64,000 nucleotides of DNA from Ideonella sp. A 288. Its GTDB lineage: Bacteria > Pseudomonadota > Gammaproteobacteria > Burkholderiales > Burkholderiaceae_C. The position numbers were made by a program, and so were the translations under genes. Below are positions 18,590 through 27,202 of this stretch, one piece after another. The stretch is from NCBI RefSeq assembly GCF_002198735.1, contig NZ_MWLO01000163.1, positions 1 through 64,000 of the forward strand, written 5' to 3'. The first letter of the stretch is position 1. Every line of letters starts with the position of its first letter. The notes under the pieces were generated by a model, which saw only the letters and a program-made list of their open reading frames with translations, had not been told where the DNA came from and searched no databases.

Positions 18590-19473
18590 GGCGAAATACC
18601 TTGCGGATCGCGGCGCCGGTGACCAACCCGGTAGTAGTCCACCAGCAGCCCCATCATTTCGACCGCCAGCAGGCGGGCCTCGAAAACGATGGTGTGCGAG
18701 TGGGGATCGTCGTAGAGCGATAGCGCTCGGTCGAGCGCCGCGACGTGAACTTCGAGCAGGTCGCGCGGGCCGCCAGCGGCGTCTCCGAGCGTCGTGACAA
18801 TGATTTCCATGGCCCGTCGGGGGGCCACCACCTGATCGCATTCGCGCATCAGATAGGGTTCGAGCAGGGCGAAGTAGGACTGCACGACGGCCTCGTAGGT
18901 GGCCGGGCTGCGCAGGGAAACGGCACCGGTCCCCGCCAGTGCGGCGGTGACGGTGGTCGAATGGCCGGCCGAGGACATCGAGCGGTAATGCGCCAGCGTC
19001 CGTTGCAGTTCGCGCAGTTGCACTTCGCGCATGCGGCTGACGGCATAGCCGATGGCGCGCTTCAGGTTCTGGGTGCGCACCTCGCTCTTGGGCAGGTAGT
19101 CCTGCGCCCCGGCGTCGATGCAGGCCAGGGCGAGATCCTCGTCCTCAACGCCCGTCAGCACGACGATGGGCACCTCGGCGGCAACCTCTCGCATCGTCTT
19201 GACGACATCGACGCCTTGGCCGTCGGGCAGGCCCAGGTCGAGCACGATCACGTCGACCGGGGTGGATTGCAAGGCCTGCACCGCGGCGGCCACGGCGGGC
19301 ACGTGGACGATCTGGAAACGGTCGCGATGCTGCTCGCTGAGCATGTCGCTCACCAGTTGAGCGTCGCCCGGGTTGTCTTCGACCAGGAGCAGCACCGGTG
19401 TGCCCTGCGCGCCGTGTTGAAGTGATGCACTGGCCATGGTTCGACCGTGGTTCATGGATTCGATGGCCGCCAT
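18586..19473 (-). CDS. response-regulator receiver fused to a KaiA-like C-terminal domain
   Basis: A 295-aa two-domain protein directly upstream of kaiB. Residues about 25-150 form a complete receiver: E32/D33, phospho-acceptor D79 (IVLDLGLPDGQG), T107, K129 (DYLPKSE). After a linker (150-190) comes an all-helical domain (193-286) that matches the KaiC-activating domain of KaiA in pattern: L-L-E-V-H-V then a conserved Asp four residues on (239-248), and R-L followed by L-x-D-Y-Y-R (267-282), against LEIHVELMD and RL...LCEMYR in Synechococcus KaiA (recalled, not searched). The same architecture is described for cyanobacterial KaiA3. It would stimulate KaiC phosphorylation under control of a kinase. 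Starts at 19455 and 19437 are also possible. The receiver is certain; the KaiA-like call rests on motif pattern and gene position. Confidence 0.75.
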   Translation of the reverse strand: MAAIESMNHGRTMASASLQHGAQGTPVLLLVEDNPGDAQLVSDMLSEQHRDRFQIVHVPAVAAAVQALQSTPVDVIVLDLGLPDGQGVDVVKTMREVAAEVPIVVLTGVEDEDLALACIDAGAQDYLPKSEVRTQNLKRAIGYAVSRMREVQLRELQRTLAHYRSMSSAGHSTTVTAALAGTGAVSLRSPATYEAVVQSYFALLEPYLMRECDQVVAPRRAMEIIVTTLGDAAGGPRDLLEVHVAALDRALSLYDDPHSHTIVFEARLLAVEMMGLLVDYYRVGHRRRDPQGISP

Positions 19474-19506
19474 CGGTCGTGTTCTGGTGCGCTGACGAGG
19501 CCCCGC

Positions 19507-19932
19507 CTACACAGGTCGGGCGGACTGCCCGGCCACGAGGGCCGCCACGATGTCGCGCAGATGCTCGAAGTCGAGGTGTTTGTTCAGGAAGCGATCGGCG
19601 CCGTCGACCAGGCACTGCCTGGCAATGGCAGGTTCCGTGTGGGAACTCAGGATGACGATGTAGCAGTGGTCCTGCGCGCACGCCTGCCGCTCGGCGGCGC
19701 GGATGGCTTGCGCCACCTGCAGGCCGGTGAGGTCGGGCATCTGGAAGTCGAGCACGGCCAGATCGGGCTTGTGCTCCACCCACAGGCGCAGTGCCTGGGC
19801 ACCGTCGCTGGCCGGGCCGATGACATCGGCGCCGGCGTCTTGCAGCACCTCGACGACCTGCCGGGCCACGACCGGCGCATCGTCGGCGACCAGCGTGCGG
19901 GGGCGAAAGCTGCTGAGTGAGTTCACGGCCAC
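19507..19932 (-). CDS. single-domain response regulator
   Basis: A 141-aa receiver without output domain. D17/D18, phospho-acceptor D62 (AVLDFQMPDLTG) and K118 are present; the usual Thr is Ser (ILSSHT). It lies 33 nt before the REC-KaiA-like gene and after an 81-nt gap from the LuxR-type gene, which holds a 19-bp palindrome. It may carry phosphate between the neighbouring kinases and the Kai proteins; this is inferred from position. Confidence 0.85.
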   Translation of the reverse strand: MAVNSLSSFRPRTLVADDAPVVARQVVEVLQDAGADVIGPASDGAQALRLWVEHKPDLAVLDFQMPDLTGLQVAQAIRAAERQACAQDHCYIVILSSHTEPAIARQCLVDGADRFLNKHLDFEHLRDIVAALVAGQSARPV

Positions 19933-19981
19933 AGCTTGCCAGCCGGCGACCTGGGCTGCTGTCCGTCTCTTGCTGTCGGGT

Positions 19982-20000
19982 TGTAGGCAATTTGCCTACA
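19982..20000. promoter_or_regulatory. 19-bp palindrome between the LuxR-type regulator and receiver-kai genes
   Basis: TGTAGGCAA, one central T, TTGCCTACA: a perfect 9+1+9 inverted repeat beginning 14 nt past the LuxR-type stop and ending 50 nt before the next start. LuxR/NarL-family regulators bind comparable palindromes of paired heptamers, and one is encoded immediately upstream. It may mark an internal promoter for the receiver-kaiABC part of the run, or be a hairpin in the transcript. Confidence 0.55.
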
Positions 20001-20013
20001 CACCTTCAATCGC

Positions 20014-20646
20014 TCACTCGACCAGGCCGTTCTTCAAGGCGTAACGGGCAATGTCGACGTGGCTGATCAAGCCGGTCTGCTCACGGATCCTGGCCAGATA
20101 GGTGGCCACGGTCTTCTCGCTCAGCCCGAGGTCGAAGCCGATTTCCTTGATGGCCCGACCCAGCGCAATGCGGCGAAAGATGTCGAGTTCACGTTCCGAC
20201 AGATCCTCATGCGGGAGCGTCGGCTTTCTCTGGCGCAGCGAGCGTGCGATGGCCGCCGCCGTCTCGGCCAGCAGGTAGGTGCCGCCCGCGGTCACCCGCT
20301 CGATGGCCATCAGCAATTCGTCGGCGGCCTGGTGCTTGTGCAGCAGGCCGTTGGCGCCCGCCTTCATGGTCTCGATGACGTACTCGATCTCGCTGCTGCC
20401 CGTGAGCACCAGGACCGGCACGGACGCTTCACGGCCGCGGATGCGCCCGAGCAGCTCGATGATGCCTGGGCCAGGCATCATCACGTCGAGCAGCATCAGG
20501 TCCCAGGTGCGCGTCGGCAGTTGCTCCAGCACCGCATCGCCGTCGGCCAGTTCGGTCACCTCGACGTCGGGGTAACGCTCGAGCACCAGTTCACGCACGC
20601 CGCGTCGTGTGACGGCGTGGTCGTCGGCGATCAGGACATGTCGCAT
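20014..20646 (-). CDS. LuxR/NarL-family response regulator
   Basis: A 210-aa DNA-binding regulator. Receiver residues are D8/D9, phospho-acceptor D54 (LLDVMMPGPG), T82 and K104. A LuxR-type helix-turn-helix at about 145-205 includes LSERELDIFRRIALGRAIKE and LSEKTVATYLARI. It starts 10 nt after the HisKA_3-type kinase gene, the usual cognate pairing for this regulator class. It probably controls transcription of this cluster or distant targets; the palindrome just downstream is a candidate site. I chose ATG 20646, since translation further upstream would run into the kinase gene. Confidence 0.92.
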   Translation of the reverse strand: MRHVLIADDHAVTRRGVRELVLERYPDVEVTELADGDAVLEQLPTRTWDLMLLDVMMPGPGIIELLGRIRGREASVPVLVLTGSSEIEYVIETMKAGANGLLHKHQAADELLMAIERVTAGGTYLLAETAAAIARSLRQRKPTLPHEDLSERELDIFRRIALGRAIKEIGFDLGLSEKTVATYLARIREQTGLISHVDIARYALKNGLVE

Positions 20647-20656
20647 CCGGCCCCCG

Positions 20657-22156
20657 CTACGGTCGCATCTTGGGGACGGTGACGCAACCGACGGCCCCTC
20701 CGCCAGGGAGAGACTCGAGCCGGAAGCTGCCGCCGAGCGATTCGGCACGCTCCGTCATGCCCAGGAGCCCCAGCAAGCCGCTGCGGGTGAGCAGGTCGCC
20801 GGGCAAGCCCACGCCGTCATCCTGCACCTCCAGGATCCAGCGGTCTGCATCGTCGGACAAGCCAATCTGCACCCGCTTCGCACACGCATGCCTGGCCACA
20901 TTCGTCAGCAGTTCCTGGAAGATCCGGAACAGGGCCGTGGCCACCGCGGGCTTCGGCACCTCATGCGGCTGCACGTGGACCACGGTCTGCACCCCAGAGC
21001 GTGTCTCGAAGCGGCGCGCTTCGTCGCGCAGGGCCGACGACAGGCCCAAGGCATCCAGAGCGCTGGGCCGCAGCTCGACGGCGATGCGTTGCACGGTCTG
21101 GACGGTCTGGTCCACCAGGGCGTCGGCCTCTGCCAGCTTGGGCGTCAACGCGGCGGCGTCCGCACCAGCCACTGCGCGGCGCATCAGCCAGCGGATGTCC
21201 ATCTTCAATCCGGTCAGCAATTGCCCGAGGCCGTCGTGCACCTCCCGAGAGATGCGCGTGCGTTCCTCTTCCTGCAGGTTGCGCAAGCGGCTGGTCAAGG
21301 CGCTCATTCGCTGCTCCCTTGCGGCCTGTTGCTCGACCAGGCGCTGCAGTTCGGCGTCACGGCGCTTGCTCTCGGTCACATCGCGCAGGATGGCGGCCAG
21401 GGCTTGCGTGCCGCCTGAAGCGTCGTGGATGACGCTGGTGATCACCGACAGGTTCAGCGGCCGGCCGTTCCTGTGAAAGAGGACGACTTCTTCCACGCCA
21501 CCCGCGTCGGCCCCGCGCGGCACCGGGAAGACCCGGCGTTCGTTCGGCCAGCCCACCTCGTCGGCCTGCGGCCGGATGATTTCACGCACTTGCCGGCCCA
21601 CGGCTTCTTCAGCCGTGTACCCGAAGATGCGCTCCGCGCCACGGTTCCAGCTTGTGATGACGCCATCGATCGAACTGCTGACGATCGCGTCGTAGGACGA
21701 TTCCACGATCGCCGCCAGCCGCACCTGGAGCGCATCGGCCCGCTGCCGCTCCGCACTTTCCTGGGTCCGGGTGATGGCGTAACCGATGGCCCGCCGCAGG
21801 GACTGCGGCCTGAGGTCGTTCTTGGCCAGGTAATCCTGGGCGCCCGCCGCCACGCACTCCAACGCCAGTTCGTCGTCCTCCATGCCGGTCAGGACGACGA
21901 TCGGAACCGTGGGTGCGAGGGCTCGGATCGCCTTCACGCAATCGACGCCGAAACCATCGGGCAGGTTCAGGTCGAGCAGGACCACATCGAAGGTCGCCGC
22001 CGGCAATCGCTTCCCGGCCTGCGCCAGATCCGACACATGGTCGTGGCTGCCGGCGCTGGCGTACTCGCCGTCGAGGAGGGCCGCGATGAGCCCTGCGTCG
22101 CCAGGGTTGTCTTCCACCAGCAGGACGCGAAGGGGGGTCTGCGGGCCATGCTTCAC
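20657..22156 (-). CDS. REC-PAS-HisKA_3 sensor histidine kinase
   Basis: A 499-aa soluble kinase. N-terminal receiver ([11 protein letters not shown]; phospho-acceptor in [22 protein letters not shown]), PAS (residues about 150-265; [20 protein letters not shown]), then a NarX/DegS-type HisKA_3 dimerisation domain with the phospho-His in [20 protein letters not shown] and a small HATPase ([21 protein letters not shown]). Its receiver resembles that of the REC-KaiA-like protein (GAQDYL then RRAIGYA or KRAIGYA). Cotranscribed with the LuxR-type regulator, very likely its partner. The input receiver implies it sits partway along a relay. Confidence 0.92.
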   Translation of the reverse strand: MKHGPQTPLRVLLVEDNPGDAGLIAALLDGEYASAGSHDHVSDLAQAGKRLPAATFDVVLLDLNLPDGFGVDCVKAIRALAPTVPIVVLTGMEDDELALECVAAGAQDYLAKNDLRPQSLRRAIGYAITRTQESAERQRADALQVRLAAIVESSYDAIVSSSIDGVITSWNRGAERIFGYTAEEAVGRQVREIIRPQADEVGWPNERRVFPVPRGADAGGVEEVVLFHRNGRPLNLSVITSVIHDASGGTQALAAILRDVTESKRRDAELQRLVEQQAAREQRMSALTSRLRNLQEEERTRISREVHDGLGQLLTGLKMDIRWLMRRAVAGADAAALTPKLAEADALVDQTVQTVQRIAVELRPSALDALGLSSALRDEARRFETRSGVQTVVHVQPHEVPKPAVATALFRIFQELLTNVARHACAKRVQIGLSDDADRWILEVQDDGVGLPGDLLTRSGLLGLLGMTERAESLGGSFRLESLPGGGAVGCVTVPKMRP

Positions 22157-22578
22157 GGCAACCTCACCACCGTGAACCAGAAGCTCTCGATGGCGTGCAC
22201 GATGGCCTGAAAGGCTTCCAGGCCCACCGGTTTGGTGACATAGCAGTTGGCTCCCAGTTCGTAGCTCTTGGCGATGTCCTGCTCGGCATCGGAACTTGTC
22301 AGCACCACCACCGGGATCACGCGCAGGGCTTCATGGCGATTGATCTCCGCCAGAACCTCCCTGCCGCCCATCTTGGGCAGGTTCAAGTCCAGCAGGATCA
22401 GGTCGGGGGCCGTGGCGGTGGCAAAGGGCGGTCTGCGGAGCAGGAAGTCCAGCGCCTGAACGCCGTCGGAGACCACGTCGATGTGCACCATCAGCTTGCC
22501 GTCCTGAAGCGTTTCGCGGGTCAGGTCGGCGTCACCCGGGTTGTCTTCGACCAGCAGCACATGAATGGGCGTCGTCAT
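22153..22578 (-). CDS. Rcp1-like single-domain response regulator
   Basis: A 141-aa receiver of the Rcp1 type, which usually partners phytochrome-like histidine kinases. E11/D12, phospho-acceptor D64 ([17 protein letters not shown]) and the C-terminal [10 protein letters not shown] with its Lys are conserved. Its stop overlaps the start of the HisKA_3 kinase gene by 4 nt, making it the first gene of the minus-strand kai run. The 262-bp gap upstream, shared with the divergent diguanylate cyclase gene, holds a possible promoter on the plus strand but no clear minus-strand box. Confidence 0.9.
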   Translation of the reverse strand: MTTPIHVLLVEDNPGDADLTRETLQDGKLMVHIDVVSDGVQALDFLLRRPPFATATAPDLILLDLNLPKMGGREVLAEINRHEALRVIPVVVLTSSDAEQDIAKSYELGANCYVTKPVGLEAFQAIVHAIESFWFTVVRLP

Positions 22579-22840
22579 GGCATTTCCATCGGCACGCGGC
22601 AGCACGGGTGTGCGGGGGCTCGATGGATCGGCATGGGCAACTCTTTCCTGATCTTGTGCCCGGCGCTGACCACCGGCAGGTTCGGGTGAGGGTCCGAATG
22701 ATTCGCGCGGAGTATGGCACTGCACCGACTGCGACTGGGGCCACCGCCGCTGCCGTCCGCAGATTTGGTGCGGGCATCGGCTCAAGCCGCGCGAGGAAAG
22801 GCCGAAGTCACGGGACTGTGATCTCCTGCAACAGGCTCCC

Positions 22841-23929
22841 ATGGCACCCCATCCAAAGCTTCCGGACATCGGCAATCCTGGGCCGAGCGCTCACAAGCTG
22901 CTGCTGGTCGACGACGACCCCATGGTCATCGCTCTTCTCGGGAACACTCTGGAAGGTTTTGGCCGGCTGCAGTTCGCCACCTCCGGGATCGACGCCTTGC
23001 GCCTGGCGCAAGACACCGTGCCGGACCTGATCCTGCTGGACATCGAGATGCCTGGCATGGGTGGCTTCGAGGTCTGCAGGGCCCTGAAGGCCAATCCCCA
23101 GTTGGCGGACGTGCCCGTCATCTTCATCACCAGCCACGACGCCGGGGAGCACGAGGTCACCGGCCTTGCGCTGGGTGGGGTCGACTTCATCTGCAAGCCG
23201 CTGCGGCCGGCGAGCGTGGTGGCGCGGGTGCGCATGCACCTGCGAATGAAGGACATGTCGGACATGCTGCGCCGCTCGGCGTACACGGACGGACTGACCG
23301 GCATCGCCAACCGGCGCCAGTTCGATGACCTGCTGGGACGCGAATGGCACCGTGCGGAACGCACGGCATCGCCGATCTCTCTGTTGATGATCGACATCGA
23401 CGCCTTCAAGAATTTCAACGACCGATACGGCCACCCGGCGGGCGACAAATGCCTGCAGCGGGTGGCGTGGGCCGTCCAGCAGGCCGGCCACCGCCCGGCC
23501 GACCTGGCCGCCCGTTTTGGCGGCGAGGAATTTGCCATGGTGTTGCCGAACACCGATGCAGCCGGCGCCGAAGTCGTGGCCCTGCACCTGCTCGAGGCCA
23601 TCGACGCATTGGCCATACCGCATGCGGCGTCACCGGCGCATCCTTTTGTCAGCGTGTCGATCGGAGCGTCGTCGTTCGACGGAAGTTGCCAGAACTGGGT
23701 GGGCCATCCCGCCGACTCGCGGCTCGGCACGCTCGGGAGACACCAGCCCGTGGCCGATCTGCTGATGGCGGCCGACCGGGCCTTGTACACAGCCAAGCAG
23801 GCCGGACGCCGAGGCGCCTACTTCCTGTCCCTGGATGACCTCGACGGTCCGGGCCAGGCAATCCGCCTGTCCCGCCCGAGCGAGACCGTCTGCGAGCCGC
23901 TCATGGCCGTGGCTTCGAGCGATGGATGA
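22841..23929 (+). CDS. REC-GGDEF diguanylate cyclase (response regulator)
   Basis: A 362-aa PleD/WspR-like enzyme that would make c-di-GMP from two GTP. The receiver (residues about 20-140) has an Asp-rich pocket (LLVDDDPM) and phospho-acceptor in [13 protein letters not shown]. The GGDEF domain (about 150-330) has the active-site motif GGEEF, the metal/nucleotide segment [18 protein letters not shown] and an inhibitory I-site RPAD five residues before GGEEF, so product inhibition is likely. Divergent from the kai run; its stop region overlaps a possible upstream start of the hybrid kinase gene. It offers a c-di-GMP output for whatever kinase phosphorylates it. Confidence 0.93.
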   Translation: MAPHPKLPDIGNPGPSAHKLLLVDDDPMVIALLGNTLEGFGRLQFATSGIDALRLAQDTVPDLILLDIEMPGMGGFEVCRALKANPQLADVPVIFITSHDAGEHEVTGLALGGVDFICKPLRPASVVARVRMHLRMKDMSDMLRRSAYTDGLTGIANRRQFDDLLGREWHRAERTASPISLLMIDIDAFKNFNDRYGHPAGDKCLQRVAWAVQQAGHRPADLAARFGGEEFAMVLPNTDAAGAEVVALHLLEAIDALAIPHAASPAHPFVSVSIGASSFDGSCQNWVGHPADSRLGTLGRHQPVADLLMAADRALYTAKQAGRRGAYFLSLDDLDGPGQAIRLSRPSETVCEPLMAVASSDG

Positions 23930-24011
23930 AGCCGTGACGGCATCGCAAGCCGGTGGCTCGACCCACCAGGGGTCTTGTGCACGCTGCCGGCCCCAGCCGG
24001 GGCTGGCAAGC

Positions 24012-27000
24012 ATGCTGAGCAGCGTGAAGCGCGTCGTCCTCGTCGAGGACAACCCGGGCGACGCCTTCATGGCCTGCGAGCGTCTGGCGGAGGCCCCTGA
24101 AGCCCACGTGCAGGTCGAGATCGCCACGAACCTGGCGGAGGCCTTGCGGATCCTGGGCACGGGTCCCGCCGATGTCATCCTGCTCGACCTGAACCTGCCC
24201 GATTCGAGCGGCATGCAGACCCTGCGTCGAGTGAAGGCCGTGGCCGGCTTGGCGCCGATCATCGTCGTGTCGGGGCTGTTCGACGACACCCTGCGGCGTG
24301 CGGCGCTGTCCGAGGGCGCGGAAGATGTGTTCGGCAAGGACGAGATCAACAGCCGCCTGTTCAGCCGCAGCGTGCTCTACGTCATCGAACGCAATCGCGC
24401 GCGCATGCAGCATCGCAGGCTGCACGATCTGCTCGACGCCACGCCGGACGCGATCCTGGTGGCCAACGAGTCCGGCCAGGTCCGCTTCGTCAACGCCGCG
24501 GCCACCGAACTCTTCGATCGCACGCGCGACGACTTGTTTGCCGAGAAGCTGGCCTTCTCCGCCACGCAGGGCGAGCCGGTCCAGCTCGCGATCCCCAGGC
24601 CGAGCGGCGCGCGCAGTTGCGAGATGCGCGTCGCCCACCTCGAGTGGGACGGCGAACCGGTGCAGTTGGCATCGATCCGCGACACGACCGAACGGACCCA
24701 GGCCGAAGCGCTGCGTGCGCGCAGCCACGAACTCGAGCTTCAGAACCAGCGCATCCAGGAGGCCTGCCGGCTGAAGACCGAGTTCCTGGCCAACATGAGC
24801 CACGAGATCCGGACCCCCATGAACGCCATCATCGGCATGGCGCATCTGCTGGACAAGACACGGCTGACCGGTGAGCAGCGGTCCTTCCTCGGCAAGATCC
24901 AGATTGCCAGTCGCTCCCTGCTGGGTGTGATCAACGATGTGCTTGACCTGTCGAAGATCGAGGCCGGCGAGGTCCTGCTCGAGGACCTCCCGTTCGACCT
25001 GCCCAAGCTGCTGCGCGAACTCGGTCAGCTGCTGCAGGACCAGGCGCAGGCCAAGGGGATCGAACTCGTGGTCCACCCCTCCGTCGGCGCGGCCCGCCGC
25101 GTGCGCGGCGATGTCACCCGGGTGCGCCAGATCCTCATCAACCTGCTGGGCAACGCACTGAAGTTCACCGAACAGGGGCAGGTCGAACTGGCGGTGACGA
25201 GCACCGTGCTGGCCCCGCACATTCCCGCCCTGCGCTTCGAAGTCCGCGACACCGGCATCGGCATCGCGCTGGCGGACCTGGATCGCCTGTTTCAGCCCTT
25301 CACGCAGGCCGACGCGTCGACCACGCGGCGCTTCGGTGGAACCGGGCTCGGTCTGTCGATCGTGCAGCAGCTGACGCAACTGATGGGTGGGGAGGTCGAG
25401 GTCACGAGCCAGCCTGGTCGTGGCAGTGTCTTCGGCGTGACCCTGCCGCTGTCGCCTGTGTCCGAACAGGTGGATGGCACCGAAGGGTCGCCGCAGACCC
25501 TGGAGGTGCTGGTCTCCGAGGGCGACAAGGGCAAGCTGCAGCGACTGCGCGCGATGGCGCGTTCGCTGGGCTGGCACCTGGAGGCCGTCGCACTGGGCCC
25601 GGCGACGCTGCCCCAACTGGCCGGGCGCCTGGCCAGCGGCCACGTGCCCGATGTCTGGATCATCGATGCCGAGCACGATCCCGAGCCGAAGGCGCGCGCC
25701 TTGGCCGCCCTGCGGCAGACCGTCGGCGACGACCGGTGGCCGCCCTGCGTGGCCCTGTGCCTGGCCGACTCGTCGCCCGCATGCTTCGATCACATGGCAG
25801 ACACCTGGCTGAGGCATCCGCTGTCGGCCGCCGGGCTGTTCGAGTCCGTCCTCACTGCACTGGAGCGGCGGCAAAGGCCGACCGACCGGCTGATGCAGCT
25901 GACTCAGCTGGACGCCGTCGGCGTCCGGTGGCTGAGTGGCGTCCGATTGCTGATCGTCGACGACAGCGAAGTCAACCTCGAGGTGGTGCGTCGCATCCTG
26001 GAGCGCGAAGGTGCCCGGGTGGAGTCATTCGACAACGCGTTCGGCGTCCTGGCGCGCCTGCAGCAGGGCGCGGCCGACATCGATGCGGTGCTGATGGACG
26101 TGCAGATGCCCGGCATGGATGGCAATGCCGCCACGCGGGCCATCCGCGGGGACCTGGGCCTGACGACACTGCCGGTGATCGCACTGTCGGCCGGCGCCTT
26201 CGTCTCCGAACGCCGCCGTGCGATCGAGGCGGGCATGGTCGATTTCGTCTCCAAGCCACTCGATCCGGACACCTTGATCCGGACCGTGCGCCAGCACGTC
26301 GAGCGCAGTCGTGGCACGAGCTTGGGGCTCGAGCGCCGCTGCAAGGGCAAACGAACTGGATCTCCCGCCTGGCCGCACATCGAAGGCATCGACAGCCGCG
26401 ACGTTGCCCACCGCCTCGAGAACGACGTCGAGATCTTTACCGTCATGCTGGCCAGCCTGCTGCGCGAGTTCGGCGCTGGAGGGCCGGCCTTCACGGCGCT
26501 CGACCTGAGCCAGGATGCAGGCCGCAAGGCATTTGCCGCCCGCATGCACAAGCTGCGCGGCAGCGCGGGCATGCTCGGAGCCTCGATTCTCCAGCGCCTG
26601 GCCGGCGATGCCGAGGCCGCGGCCCGACGTGGCGCCAGCGCCGCACAGATCGAGCAAGCCTGCATCGCCGTGAACGAACAACTGGCCCAACTGATGGATC
26701 AGGCTGGCCACCTGCTGGAGGCGCGGTCGGCCGCGCGCTCGGAGGCAGGGCCTAAGCAGACCGTCGCGCCGATCGTGGCGGCCGACCTCGAACCGCTGAT
26801 CTCGCTGATGCAGGCCCAGGACTTGGCCGCCCTGACGATGTTCGCAGCCCTCGTGCCTGCGCTGCGCGCTGCGCTGGACCCGACGACGGCCATGCTGTTG
26901 CAGGAAGCGGTCGAGCGGCTGGAGTTCGCGCGTGCCATCGGATTGCTGCGCACGCTTCTGGGCGAACTCCGGGCGGCCGCCGGGGACGCCGGCCACTCGA

Positions 27001-27053
27001 CCGTCGCCGGTGATCTGGGCGAACCGGCCAGCGCAGGGCCGATCCACTGCTGA
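24012..27053 (+). CDS. hybrid sensor kinase REC-PAS-HisKA-HATPase-REC-HPt
   Basis: A large soluble phosphorelay protein (1013 aa from this ATG). Order: receiver ([13 protein letters not shown]), PAS (about 145-245), HisKA (NMSHEIRTPMNAIIGM), HATPase (DTGIGI; GTGLGLSIVQ), a degenerate receiver-like stretch (about 500-620), a true second receiver (AVLMDVQMPGMDG) and HPt (MHKLRGSAGMLGA). The REC-PAS half is a paralogue of the kaiC-linked kinase. An in-frame ATG at 23922 overlaps the diguanylate cyclase stop and would add 30 residues of low-conservation sequence. I prefer 24012 because the receiver begins just after it. The terminal HPt could feed phosphate to the stand-alone regulators nearby. 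Confidence 0.9.
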   Translation: MLSSVKRVVLVEDNPGDAFMACERLAEAPEAHVQVEIATNLAEALRILGTGPADVILLDLNLPDSSGMQTLRRVKAVAGLAPIIVVSGLFDDTLRRAALSEGAEDVFGKDEINSRLFSRSVLYVIERNRARMQHRRLHDLLDATPDAILVANESGQVRFVNAAATELFDRTRDDLFAEKLAFSATQGEPVQLAIPRPSGARSCEMRVAHLEWDGEPVQLASIRDTTERTQAEALRARSHELELQNQRIQEACRLKTEFLANMSHEIRTPMNAIIGMAHLLDKTRLTGEQRSFLGKIQIASRSLLGVINDVLDLSKIEAGEVLLEDLPFDLPKLLRELGQLLQDQAQAKGIELVVHPSVGAARRVRGDVTRVRQILINLLGNALKFTEQGQVELAVTSTVLAPHIPALRFEVRDTGIGIALADLDRLFQPFTQADASTTRRFGGTGLGLSIVQQLTQLMGGEVEVTSQPGRGSVFGVTLPLSPVSEQVDGTEGSPQTLEVLVSEGDKGKLQRLRAMARSLGWHLEAVALGPATLPQLAGRLASGHVPDVWIIDAEHDPEPKARALAALRQTVGDDRWPPCVALCLADSSPACFDHMADTWLRHPLSAAGLFESVLTALERRQRPTDRLMQLTQLDAVGVRWLSGVRLLIVDDSEVNLEVVRRILEREGARVESFDNAFGVLARLQQGAADIDAVLMDVQMPGMDGNAATRAIRGDLGLTTLPVIALSAGAFVSERRRAIEAGMVDFVSKPLDPDTLIRTVRQHVERSRGTSLGLERRCKGKRTGSPAWPHIEGIDSRDVAHRLENDVEIFTVMLASLLREFGAGGPAFTALDLSQDAGRKAFAARMHKLRGSAGMLGASILQRLAGDAEAAARRGASAAQIEQACIAVNEQLAQLMDQAGHLLEARSAARSEAGPKQTVAPIVAADLEPLISLMQAQDLAALTMFAALVPALRAALDPTTAMLLQEAVERLEFARAIGLLRTLLGELRAAAGDAGHSTVAGDLGEPASAGPIHC

Positions 27054-27202
27054 GCCGTGTGGGTGTGGTGCACCCGGGGTCGCCATCGCCCGGGGTGTTC
27101 TGGGTGGAACTTGGCGCCGCACCCGTTGGTCGATGCCCCCGACCCAGCCACGCTCGTGAGCCGTGCACGCGCCCGCCACGAGCCCACTCGCGCCGCTCGG
27201 CC

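Noticed and set aside
27054-27202. Imperfect CACCCGGGG/CCCGGGGTG symmetry between the hybrid kinase and the MCP gene, considered as a terminator.
   Set aside because: Arms do not pair cleanly and no T-run follows; in this G+C content such matches arise by chance.
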